A DNA stretch of 64,000 nt from NCBI RefSeq assembly GCF_028372415.1, contig NC_092874.1:55589865-55653864 (forward strand), given 5' to 3'. This stretch comes from Notamacropus eugenii (Eukaryota; Chordata; Mammalia; Diprotodontia; Macropodidae). A program made the position numbers and the translations under genes. Below are positions 11,523 through 20,998 of this stretch, piece after piece (the stretch's first letter is position 1; each line of letters begins with the position of its first letter). A model generated the notes under the pieces. The model had not been told where the DNA came from. It did not search any database and worked only from the letters and a program-made list of their open reading frames with translations.

Positions 11523-12611
11523 TCATTCTTGTGTTAGAAAGTCAAATTTTCTTTCCAGCTCTGGTCTTTTCATCAGGAAAATTTGAAAGTCTTCTATTTC
11601 ATTGAAAGACCATTTTTTCTCCTGAAGTATTATACTCAGTTTTGCTGGGTAGGTGATTCTTGGCTTCAGTCCTAGTTCCTTTGACTTCTGGAATATCCTA
11701 TTCCATTCCCTTCTATCCCTCAATGTAGAGGGTGCCAGATCTTGTGCTATCCTGATTGTATTTCCACAATACTTGAATTGTTTCTTTCTAGCTGCTTGCA
11801 ATATTTTCTCTTTCACCTGGGAATTCTGGAATTTGGCCACAATGTTCCTAGGAGTTTCTCTTTTTGGATCTCTTTCATGTGGTGTTCTGCGGACTCCTTG
11901 AATATTTATTTTGCCTTCTGGTTCTAGAATCTCAGGGCAGTTTTCCTTGATAATTTCATGGAAGATGATGTCTAGGCTCTTCTTTTGATCATGGTTTTCA
12001 GGCAGTCCCAGAATTTTTACATTGTCTCTCCTGATTCTATTTTCCAGGTCAGTTGTTTTTCCAATAAGATATTTCACATTATCTTCCATTTTTCGAATCT
12101 GCGCGGTATGTTCTGAGATATCTGTCTTTCTCGAAAAGTCCTTAGCGTCCATCCGTACCATTCCAGTTTTGAAAGATCTATTTTCTTCAGTGAGCTTTTG
12201 AATCTCCTTTTCCATTTGGTTAATTCTGCTTTTGAAAGCATTCTTCTCCTCATTGGCCCCTTGCACCTCCCTTGCCAGCTGAGTTAGGCTAGTTCTCAAG
12301 GTGTCAATTTCTTCAAGATTTTTTTGGTTCTCCTTTAGCAGGGAGCTGATCTGCTTTTCATGCTTCTCCCTCATCCCTCTCATTTCCCTTCCCAGTCTTT
12401 CCTCCACCTCTCTAACTTGATTTTCAAAATTCCTCTTGAGCTCTTCCGTGGCCCGAGCCCATTGGGTGGGCTGGGGCACAAAGTCCTCGATTTCTGTGTC
12501 TTTGCCTGATGGCAAGCATTGTTCCTCCCCATCAGAAAGGAAGGGAGGAAGTGTCTTTTCTCCGGTAAAGTACCCTTCAATAGTTTTATTTCTTTTCCCT
12601 TTTCTTGGCAT
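11523..12611 (-). CDS. L1/HAL1 ORF1 protein (RNA-binding chaperone), intact, 362 residues
   Basis: ORF1 protein of L1-type elements binds element RNA as a coiled-coil trimer and acts as a nucleic-acid chaperone in the cytoplasmic RNP. I start it at the ATG at 12611, reading MPRKGKRNKTIEGYF. The frame is open 31 codons further upstream to 12704, but the two homologous copies align only from this region. Layout: basic N-terminus with an NKTIEGYF motif (residues 8-15); acidic linker (about 25-45); long heptad coiled coil (about 51-190); RRM-type domain starting at 'RRDNVKILGLPE' (about 194-205) and running to about 285; C-terminal domain with YPAKL (about 321-325) ending at residue 362. Length and order are normal for the family. 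No ORF2 follows. Whether it is expressed cannot be seen from sequence. Confidence 0.9.
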   Translation of the reverse strand: MPRKGKRNKTIEGYFTGEKTLPPFLSDGEEQCLPSGKDTEIEDFVPQPTQWARATEELKRNFENQVREVEERLGREMRGMREKHEKQISSLLKENQKNLEEIDTLRTSLTQLAREVQGANEEKNAFKSRINQMEKEIQKLTEENRSFKTGMVRMDAKDFSRKTDISEHTAQIRKMEDNVKYLIGKTTDLENRIRRDNVKILGLPENHDQKKSLDIIFHEIIKENCPEILEPEGKINIQGVRRTPHERDPKRETPRNIVAKFQNSQVKEKILQAARKKQFKYCGNTIRIAQDLAPSTLRDRREWNRIFQKSKELGLKPRITYPAKLSIILQEKKWSFNEIEDFQIFLMKRPELERKFDFLTQE

Positions 12612-13464
12612 TTTCTCCAACCAGTGGCCTGACCTCTGAATGTTCTCCTCACACCCACCTCGCCTCCTGGTCCTCCCAGCCAGCGTTTGGGGACTGAGAT
12701 TCAAATGCTGCTTCCCGCCTTAGGATTTTGGCGGGGGCAGGGCTGCTATTCAGTGTGAGAATTAAGTTCAGGTGGTCAGGGGCAGGGCCGCCTCTCAGGC
12801 ATAGTTCCCTCTGGGGGTTTATGCACAGACCTTCCACAATGGATCCAGGCTCCTGCCCGTTTGGGGAGCCCCCGTCGCAGCTGCCTCTCAGCCCCCACCT
12901 CCCGGGGGGGCCCGAGCCTTGGGGGCACCCCACTCCCCTCTCAACCCGCCAAAGAGACTCTCTCACCCACCCCCGTCAGTCACCTGTTGGTGGGGGGGCC
13001 GTGCTGCTGCTGAAGATCCCGCCTCCGGAGCCCTCTCAGATCTGTGCCTCTCGGAGCCGTGGCCGCCGCCGCCGCCGCCGCTGCAGGTCCGGGCTGGGCT
13101 CCGCGTCTGCAGCACGACGGACCTTTTGCGAGAGGTTTGCAGGTCCCTCTGTGGGTGGGGGGACCCGCGTGGCCGCTGGAGATCCTGTCCCCATAGCCCT
13201 CTCGGATCTCCTCCCCTCAGTGTCGCGGCCGCGGCAAGGCCACATTCCGCTTCCCGTCCCGGCGCCCAGTCCGTGGCGCGAAGGACTCCCCGCGAGAGGT
13301 CCGCAGGTCTCTCCGGAGCAGGAATCTCCCTCGCTCCAATACTCCGTGGTCTCTGGGTGCAGAATTTGCCCTGGCTTGGTCCCCTCTAGCCGTTCTGTGG
13401 TTTGTGTGTTCGGAGCTATGTGTATGTGCGTCTTTCTACTTCGCCATCTTGGCTCCACCTCTCC
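12612..13464 (-). promoter_or_regulatory. CpG-rich 5' UTR / presumed internal promoter of the HAL1-like element
   Basis: The only strongly GC- and CpG-rich stretch in the window (densest about 13030-13330, including a (GCC)n run at 13063-13080). L1 5' UTRs carry an internal RNA polymerase II promoter, so a promoter role here is inferred from family knowledge. No specific factor site is claimed. It should not be mistaken for the CpG island of a host gene, because it lies wholly inside the target duplications of the element. Confidence 0.7.
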
Positions 13465-13479
13465 AAAATGGGTATTCTT
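13465..13479 (+). repeat. Target-site duplication, right copy
   Basis: AAAATGGGTATTCTT, identical to 10480-10494. Confidence 0.9.
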
Positions 13480-14040
13480 AATGCCACAATGATAATGATA
13501 ATGGTAATAAAGGTAAAAGGCCATATCTTTTGTGTTTATAATAGATTAATTCCAAAATGTAAAGGAACATAGATGCAGTCACTCTATTACCAATTTACTT
13601 GGCTTCCAATATACCTTATTTGATGACTTGTTGCCCAAGTATCTGTCCTGTCGGAATAAAATGCATCAGAACCTTGACATCTTGTTGTACCTAGGATATC
13701 AGAAATAAAGTATTCCCTTCAATACTCAGATTCCATCCAAGCCATGATTGCCCCACTTTTACACCTCCTAGAAATCTTGTTCCTCTGTAATCTGCCATTC
13801 CATAAGGATGGAGATGGAGAGGTCAATGAACATGCTATGGACTTTGTCTTCCTCTACTAGTGCTCCAGACCTTGCATGAATGTGAATGAAGCCATTGAAT
13901 GATTATCCTTCAACTCTCTCTGGTCATTCATATCTCTTATTACATCCCTCACTACTCCTCTTATAGAGTTCTCTTTCTTTATCGTATCACATCCCATTCA
14001 TGCCCACCAAGAATCACACCATTTTAAAACCTGGTCCATT
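13480..14040. other. No clear feature
   Basis: Probably the older host or L2-derived sequence into which the neighbours inserted. No open frame or strong repeat match seen. Confidence 0.35.
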
Positions 14041-14265
14041 TAAAAAAAAAATCTTTCTGGCTTCATTGTTCATTTCCTGTGCTCTCTGGTCCCACAAAAT
14101 TGGCCTCAGCTCTTTACTTCACATATGGTACAAATAAATTCAATCCCTTGACCTTTTGCTTGGTCATCCCTCTGCCTGGAATGTCATCTCTTATTCACGG
14201 AATCCTTCTCTCCTTTGGAGAAACAACCCAAACAGGCACCTTAACTTTAATTCTTCTGGAAGTTT
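14041..14265 (+). repeat. L2-like LINE fragment
   Basis: Close counterpart of 9740-9945 ('ttctggcttcatt…tttcctgtgctctct'). Same orientation, 4.3 kb away. Confidence 0.55.
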
Positions 14266-14470
14266 GATACTGTGGAAAAGGCCCTTACTCTGGAGTCAGA
14301 TCATGTTTCAGGTTCTACCCCTTACACTTGGAATCCATATGAACACTTATTGTCTCTATATTTACATGTAAATCATTTAACCTCTCTAGGCTTCAGTTTC
14401 CTCCTCTGAAGAACAGATGATCTTTAAGCTTCCTCCCAGGAAGCTGTGGTAGGATCTGTGGTCCTACACT
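14266..14470 (+). repeat. MIR-type SINE
   Basis: 'ctggagtcagatcatgtttc', then 'atttaacctctctaggcttc' and 'cagtttcctcctctgaag' in the order of the MIR consensus. Confidence 0.7.
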
Positions 14471-14559
14471 TCAAAGCCATAGAGTATTGCCAGAATAATA
14501 CTATTATTAAAAAGATAGGACTTTATCTCAAAGAGAAGCATAGGGTCACTAAAGATGTT

Positions 14560-14945
14560 CACAATTTACCAAAGGCATTGCAACTTGCCTCTCTTTCTGT
14601 TCAATGTTGAGCCCAGCTTTTTGCTCATTTGCAGTATCTGCTAAGCTATATATACTGTGGACTAACTCTATGGATCTATCAAGCTGTGTATTGGGATTCT
14701 TAACATTCTTTAAAAGCCACTTGGATTTTCCAGAGTAGCTAAGTAGGCCAGACTATGTTGAATAAGTGTGGATGTCATTGAAGAGGCCCTACAGTATTCT
14801 GGATTTGATATAATCAGCGTATCATCAGCAAACAGGAACATCTAAGGGACCTCTCCATATATGGGGAATTCCTCTCCCATCTGGGCTCTGAGTTGGACAA
14901 CTTGAATGATCATAGCAAACACCCTAGACAAGTATGCCCCCTATT
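14560..14945 (-). pseudogene. Non-LTR reverse-transcriptase fragment, clade unassigned
   Basis: On the minus strand the catalytic box reads FLFADDTLIIS (about 14825-14793), the canonical FADD of LINE polymerases. It is preceded by a degraded palm segment and followed by a degraded thumb region that includes 'KLGSTLNRKR', resembling the 'GLxLNxxKT' block. Frames are interrupted. It does not match the RTE RT at 783-1147, so a second LINE lineage is involved. Confidence 0.55.
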
Positions 14946-15417
14946 TTATTTCTTTCTTCTTAATAATTTAAGGGTCATCAAATAACATTTTCTGTGGCTA
15001 CATTTTAAAAGAAATGTTGTAAAGTTTTGTCACACGCAGGAGAGACACACCGTGCAGAATTACATGCCATTTAAAATATAAAATAAGTGCAGAAGAATCT
15101 TATATTCCCTGTACCTTTCTCTTAACTGAGTGACTGTAAAGATGTGATCTGTAGTAGAATATTACTTTAAAAAGTATCTTTGTTCCTTGCTCAAATCATT
15201 ATTAAAGATGCCCTCAATATGTATGTGAATTAGTCATAAAAATTTTGTAGAGATGGAAAAATAGGAATATGCGTTAGCAGAATAATTTCTCAGCAACCTT
15301 TTTTTTTTGGTAATAATATAGTTAAAGTTGGGGTTTTTTAAGCTTTTAACTTAAAACTTTTAGCTTTTAAGCTGTTCTTTCAAAAAGAAATTTGAGCATT
15401 GCCTCAAACTTAGACCT

Positions 15418-15424
15418 CCTCCCT

Positions 15425-15484
<60 letters not shown>
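15418..15484 (+). repeat. (TC)n microsatellite
   Basis: Pure CT repeat of about 65 bp preceded by a (CCTC)n lead-in. Confidence 0.95.
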
Positions 15485-15487
<3 letters not shown>

Positions 15488-16064
15488 GTCTGGTATAGCT
15501 GTTTTTCTGGTTTTTTTCTATGACTTTTTTATCTCTTCCTACTACTTATCCAGAGCTGTGATGTTAATGTGGTAGTTTCACTGTCATTGATAATAAGAAG
15601 ATATTCATTCATTTTTTCTCTGTTGTCTTGTGTTCAGTTTCATTCTTAAATGATCGGTTGGGTCTCACTAAACTTTCTATAAATTTGTTCTTCCCTTAGT
15701 GACTTTTCAGTGTTTTATAAAGTGATATTGTCCATACTCTTCTACCATTCCCTTGTGTAAACATTTTAAAAAGAGTTTATATTGTAAACCAAGGGTTGCC
15801 GTCTCTCTCTGCTTGGCAAGAGAAAAGTAACATAGGCTGGCAACATTAAAAGAGCAAAGGACCCTGGCAAATGCAGTAGTATTGTCTCCTTTGTGTTGGC
15901 TGAGGAAAGTTTCTCTGCCCCTTTCGTCTCTTTGTTATGGTAATTTATTTACATTCGTTAGATTTCTTTAGAAAATTATGATATTTTCTGTCAACACTGG
16001 CTACTTTCATCTCTCTCCTCTTTTTCGGTGTGAGTAATTGCCTAGATTGTATTTTTATCTCTCC

Positions 16065-16340
16065 TTCAACACGTCGGTGTGATTTGTCCTTCATTCTCAA
16101 AGACGATCATGACATCAGGAAAATGATGATATGACTTGCAATTGAATTGGATTTGAGTGAGGGAGGGCCGTGCAAAGTAGCCACCCTCACTTTTTCCTCC
16201 AGAGCCATCTGAGTCTATTAGCCAGATATGAATCAGGACTACTGGAGATGGCCCAGGATGCAGCGGGAGAACTTAGCTTAAAATAGGAGACGTTGGCATT
16301 TTTAAGCTAAGGTCGTTCCAAGTTTTCACTTTTAGTGAGG
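16065..16340 (+). repeat. RTE-associated SINE
   Basis: Same SINE as at 36395-36619 and 60369-60783: 'ccttcattctcaaagacgat', 'gagtgagggagggccgtgca', 'cctccagagccatctgag' and 'actggagatggcccaggatg'. The end of the SINE family resembles the RTE tail, which suggests RTE mobilisation. That is inference. Confidence 0.75.
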
Positions 16341-17383
16341 CAATGTCCATTCAGTGGCCAGACTATATAGTTATTTAAACTACATACTTATGGCTTATCT
16401 AGAAATGATTCCCATATTAACATTTAGTCGCTTCCTAACAGAATAGAGTTCACTTTTTTTATATTGTTATTTGCTTCTCATTATACACAGTATATATATT
16501 CTTCCTTTTTGAAAAAAAGTAATATATTTTCACAATCCAAAATGTTCTAGTAAATTTTTTTTAAAAAAGGAAAAGGAAATTAGTTTAACCCTCTTCAGTT
16601 AAAAATGGCCACTTTGAAGAATCCAATTGTGATGACATATCAGAATTGTAATTGACACCTGTGTAAAACTTCTTTCAGAAATGAAACATCAGAACAAATT
16701 TACTGAGAGCTGATTTTAAACAATTTCTCAAGAATCTGATTTTGAGAATCTTCTGATAACATTTTTTCTCAGTTTAATACCATTGAGTGGCCATTAATTA
16801 ACTTACTGTCTAGTAAGGAAATAAAATGCAAACATAAATAACTAACCGAAATACCCAGTGTTGCATAATGAGAAAGTTAGAAAACAAAGTGCTTAAAGAC
16901 TTCCACAGTAGGAGGGCAGTTACTTGCCAACCTGACAGTAATAAAAAGGCACACTGTTTTCCTGTGGCATGTGCCCAGGATATAGCAGGATACTTTCTGA
17001 GACTTCTTAGACCTGACAGCTACTCTTCACTTTTGAAAACAAACCATATTACCACAGGAACTTTGGAAAGGTTTCCTAGGGCTTACAAAATATCATGAAA
17101 GATATCAAAGATCTTAGGTCCCTTATAGTATTTTCATCATAGCTGCTGACTCAAGGCAAGTGCTGAGAAGGATAATAACTAGTTATGGAAATAGCATCTT
17201 TTGATATTGTAGTTGACTTAGAATTTCTGTACAAAGGCTTTAAACTTTGTAATGATGGATTCTTGGCCGGGGATGAAATGTACAAGTACAAAAACAGCTA
17301 AAATATATGTTTCTTTGGTATGTTGGGAGCAATAGCCCAATGAAATTTGTGCTGTCAGTCTAACTGAAACAGAAATCACTTAG
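16341..17383. other. No recognised feature
   Basis: AT-rich sequence without coding or repeat signature that I can support. A short open frame at 16868-17098 has no recognisable domain. Confidence 0.4.
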
Positions 17384-18596
17384 TGTTGATTACTTTGAGT
17401 CATTTTTAGTTTGATTATAGGATTAAGCTCTTTTATTTAGGAAAAACTGGCCCTAATAACTAAGTTAGACTAACATAGGTAGTCTCTTAAGTCTAGGTTA
17501 CCTAAAGATTTAGTGAACAGATAGATAGATAAGAATTTATTATGTAGTAGCATATAATTTAGAGTAAGATATGTATCTTTGTAGGAATAAAAATAGTCAG
17601 ATTATAAGAATTTTTTTAAAGGTTAAGTCCCCCTTTCCATCATTTGGAAAAAGCAGCCATGGACTGGGGTGGTGCTGGTGGGGAGACAGTTAGCCAAAGG
17701 TTCAGTTTCCCCTTCTAGTAGCATGGAGGATGAGGTCTACTGTTAGATTATCAATCCACAAATTCCTTTTGCCCAATCACAGTTCCCTTTTCTCCTGGAC
17801 TCCTTGAAACTGAGAAATAATGTCAGTTAATCTGTGGACCTTTTAAAGTAATATTTCTGTTGGCAAAATATAATAGAAGCAAGACAATGACTTCTAGAGT
17901 AGGATTAAGGAAGCCTGGGAGAAGTTAACTAATCAGATGACCTGTCCTGTTTGATTGAATTATGTTCAAAACAAATTTCCGTAAATTTTTTATTTCTCTC
18001 TTCTGTTACAAAAATCAGCCCTGTAGTTTTTTTGCAAAGAATTGGAAATGGAGGAGATGCCCATCAGTTAGGGAATGGCCGAAGAAGTTGTGGTATGTGA
18101 ATGTAGTGGAATACTAGTGTTTTATAACAAATGATGAGCAAGAGGATTTCACAAAAATTCGGCAAGATTTACACGAACTGATGCTGAGTCAAGTAAACAG
18201 AACTAGGAGAACACTATGTGATGATCAATTATGATTGAATTAGTTCTTGGTAATACAATGATCTAAGACAATTGAAAAAGACTTATGACAGAAATTGCTA
18301 TGCACATCCAAACAAAGAAATATGGAGTCTGTATGCAGATCAAAGTATACTGTTTTCACTGTTTTTGTTTTCTCTTTCTCATGATTTTCTCCCTTTTTTC
18401 TGATTCTTCTTTAACAAAATGACCAGTGTGGAAATGTGTTTAACATAGCTGTACATGTATAACCTAAAAAAAGAGAACCAAAAATAATCAGATCTATAAA
18501 TCTTTTCTTGTCTCTGGTATCTGAGGAATCAGATCACCTAGTTTGATATGAAAATGCTAACAGCATATTGTCATTTCAGAAAATTAATTTTAAAAG
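17384..18596 (+). mobile_element. Provirus C 5' LTR, interrupted by an L1 tail
   Basis: Bases 17384-18025 and 18486-18596 align in order with the 3' LTR at 26700-27478. Shared blocks include 'tataggattaagct', 'tagtgaa.agatagatagataag', 'gtttccccttctagta' and 'gaattatgttcaaaacaa'. The start is placed at TGTTGATTAC and the end just before the primer-binding site. Without the insertion it is about 750 bp, like its partner. Confidence 0.75.
18026..18485 (+). mobile_element. L1 3'-end insertion within the provirus 5' LTR
   Basis: 5'-truncated L1 tail: 'gggaatggccgaagaagttg', 'gaactgatgctgagtcaagt', 'gaactaggagaacac' and a final A-rich stretch. Imperfect duplications AATCAGCCCTGTA (18013-18025) and AATCAGATCTATA (18486-18498) flank it. 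The 3' LTR lacks it, so it entered after proviral integration. Confidence 0.8.
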
Positions 18597-18597
18597 T

Positions 18598-18614
18598 TGG
18601 CACCCAGATGGGGC
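18598..18614 (+). promoter_or_regulatory. Retroviral primer-binding site, tRNA-Lys(1,2) type
   Basis: TGGCACCCAGATGGGGC lies right after the 5' LTR. It resembles the complement of the tRNA-Lys(1,2) 3' end (TGGCGCCCAACGTGGGGC), with a few substitutions and one base missing. Such sites are used by several betaretrovirus-like and foamy-like ERVs. Confidence 0.65.
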
Positions 18615-20355
18615 CTGAGAGATTGACACCAGACTTATGTTAGTAGTCTCCTGGAAAGAATTCCTCTGAGAGGTTTTGAGTTATCAAGGGAGAGAGACCC
18701 CAGAGGACTGCCTTAGAGCCCCAGACTCTCCTCAGTTTTTAACCTAAATTCTTCCAGGCTAAGGTAAGCCTCTACTTTGAGAAGGAAAGCACCCAAACCA
18801 CCAAAGTTTTTTACTCTGTAAAAATTGTTAAATGCAAATTTCTAAGATTCTTTCAAATTTAAAGTGGCCTCCACTTTGGAGAAGGAAAAACTTTTTATTA
18901 GAGGTTATCTTCCTCATTAGTGAGGAAGAAAGGATTTCTTTCTTTCTTTCTTTTCCATTTTTTAGAAAAAAAAACTTTACTAGAAAGTTATCCCTGGAGA
19001 AGAAAAAGTTTTCACAGGAAAAAAAATATTTTTAGAAGTAGGCATTTCTCTTTTTTAAAAAATTCCTTTTTAATGTGATTTAGCAAAGAACCTAGAAGAA
19101 GTAGAATTCTCTAGTAGGAACTGGTCATAAATAAATTTAAATTTTTTTTAAAAAGAGAGAGGGATGAAGACTGCTAAATTGTGTCTTAAAAGTGTGTGTG
19201 TGTGTGATGCAAAGTGCATCTTAAATGGGTGAACTGAATTGGCAAATTAGACTAGAAGCAATTTGATATTTTTAGTAAATTGCATTTTCTTATTGGTAAG
19301 ACCATAAAAACATTAACACAAATAGTAAATAGAAGAATTAATCTTAGGTTGACAACAGGATCCTGTCACAGGACTGCCCTAAGTTGTGTCCTTTATAGAA
19401 GAGACACATAAGATCCTAACTTCAAAATCTCCTGGAGCAAACTTAGAAGAAATTCAGGCTTCATTTAATGTTGCATTATGTCTTGTTATGTTCTGTGTGT
19501 ACCCATTTTGTGAATGTTAGAACTAAGTTTAGGAATAGTGGGTGTCTTTCTTCAGAAAAAAAGGGACCTTATATATACAATTAGGAAAATCTTTAAGAGA
19601 GTGGGAAGTGTGTGCTCTTTTGTCTAGGCTTTGTGCTAATCCAAGCAGGCAGGTGCTTCTAAGTATTTGTTTTCTCCTGTGCTCTTTCCTGTGGTCCAGT
19701 AAAGTAGGGGGGAAAGACTGTAAAACATAAAACTTTTCAAAAAAGTCTTCAGAAAAGACAAATCCGTCTTTTTTCTCTCTATTTCCAATACTGGACACAT
19801 TGGAGGTTGCAGAGATGAAAGACAGATAATAAGAATAAGAAAATAAAAAGTAGAAGCAACGAAACTTGTTATTCTCTACTAAAAACTTCTAAATTATGAT
19901 TTGAAAACATTTGTGAAGTATTTTGATGAGTTTTTGAGGTACCAGCAAACTTTGTAGTTTAGTAAAAACAAAAAATTAATGAATCAGTTATTCCATAAAA
20001 GGAACTTTAGAATGACAAAAGATTGATTTTAAAGCTACAGTTTGAATTTTAAGGGTTGTTTTATTAATCATGGATTCCTTCCAGTAGAGATCCAGTGAAA
20101 CAGAGATTCAGTAAATCCAGAGAAGTGTTAAAATAAGAAAAACTTTTGCAATTAGTACAGGAAAAATTAGAATAAAACTCCTTTGAGTTTGAATAATTCT
20201 ACAACACAGAATTTGCTTTTTAAAAAAGGAGAAAAAAGAAAGAGAGAAAGAAAGAACGAACAGCATTTGCTAAGCCCTAAGCAGTTTCATTTATCTAGTC
20301 TCTGTTTCTGAAGTTTTGGGGTATCACTTCGAAATTGGTTTTAATTTTAGTATAG
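18615..20355 (+). other. Provirus C internal sequence, no readable gene
   Basis: Expected to hold leader and gag by position. I see no capsid, protease or zinc-knuckle motif, and the frames are short. Pyrimidine- and purine-rich tracts at 18930-19030. Confidence 0.35.
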
Positions 20356-20359
20356 ATCA

Positions 20360-20795
20360 GAGGTTCCCAAACTTATTTGGCTCCCTTTAAAAAAAATTAC
20401 TCAGCACCTCCTGGAAATCTACTTTTTTTAACCCTTTAATGTTTTTTTTAAAATTTGCATCATTTCAAATATATATATATATGTATATGTATATTTTAAA
20501 TGATACATGTTAAATTTAATAATTTATTGTGAATTTGTGGGGTTTTTCCTGCTTTGAAATTTTGATGTTGCAATATTGCATCATGAAGCACATAGTATCA
20601 TGTTATAAACAAATCGTTACATCCACATATTCCTGCTAATGCATACTGGACTTCCTGACAATGCACAACGTGCTTGCTTGCCAATGCTTGCTTGTTAAGA
20701 CCTTTCAGTGGACCTGACCACCTATCAATTATAACTTGCATTTCGTGTGTTTATTTGGAAAATAATGTAGTCACTATTATTTTGACTCTGTTATA
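20360..20795. repeat. Ancient interspersed repeat
   Basis: Begins 'agaggttcccaaacttattt', a usual hAT-like or related DNA-element edge, and ends with the block shared with bases 60-118. A TA tract at 20470-20500 lies inside. Its presence inside the provirus interval means either that it inserted later or that the interval is more composite than the simple proviral model. Confidence 0.45.
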
Positions 20796-20812
20796 TAACT
20801 GATGAAACAAGT

Positions 20813-20998
20813 ATGAATGGGTTTTTTTTGAAAATGTTCTTCTCTTCTTTCTTTATACTTCTACTGTCCCTTTATATTTATTCAACATCCTCCAATTGTA
20901 CTGAGGCTATTACCTCGTCCTCCTACCCCACCCTCTTCATTCCCAGCCCCCCACGGGACAGCATTGCCCACTTTGGGAACTTACGCATTGTAGATTAA
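20813..20998 (+). other. Short open frame with signal-peptide-like start
   Basis: 61 codons starting MNGFFLKMFFSSFFILLL, a hydrophobic run of the kind found in secretory leaders, followed by an NCT glycosylation sequon and a polar, proline-rich stretch to the stop at 20996-20998. It has no upstream or downstream gene structure. It could be the decayed start of an envelope gene of the surrounding ERV, or chance in pyrimidine-rich DNA, which encodes hydrophobic residues by composition. Confidence 0.25.

Larger units (their letters stand above)
10495..13464 (-). mobile_element. HAL1-like (ORF1-only) L1 derivative, full-length and comparatively young
   Basis: A 2970-bp insertion bounded by perfect 15-bp target duplications. 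Reading on the minus strand: 5' end ggagaggtggagccaagatg, a CpG-rich 5' UTR (13464-12612), an uninterrupted ORF1 (12611-11523), then about 1 kb of 3' UTR ending in a T-rich stretch that is the element's A-rich tail. There is no ORF2: the sequence after the ORF1 stop goes straight into the 3' UTR shared with the copies at 2168-5192 and 59742. Perfect duplications and an intact frame indicate recent insertion relative to everything else here. It must have been mobilised by ORF2 protein supplied in trans. Confidence 0.9.

Noticed and set aside
12728..13492. 254-codon plus-strand frame as a host gene
   Set aside because: Lies antisense within the HAL1 5' UTR. GC-rich composition leaves several frames open at once. 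No domain recognised. Kept only as a low-interest ORF0 question.
15418..15484. CRISPR-like or tandem array
   Set aside because: Simple dinucleotide repeat without spacers. No CRISPR array anywhere, as expected for a vertebrate genome.
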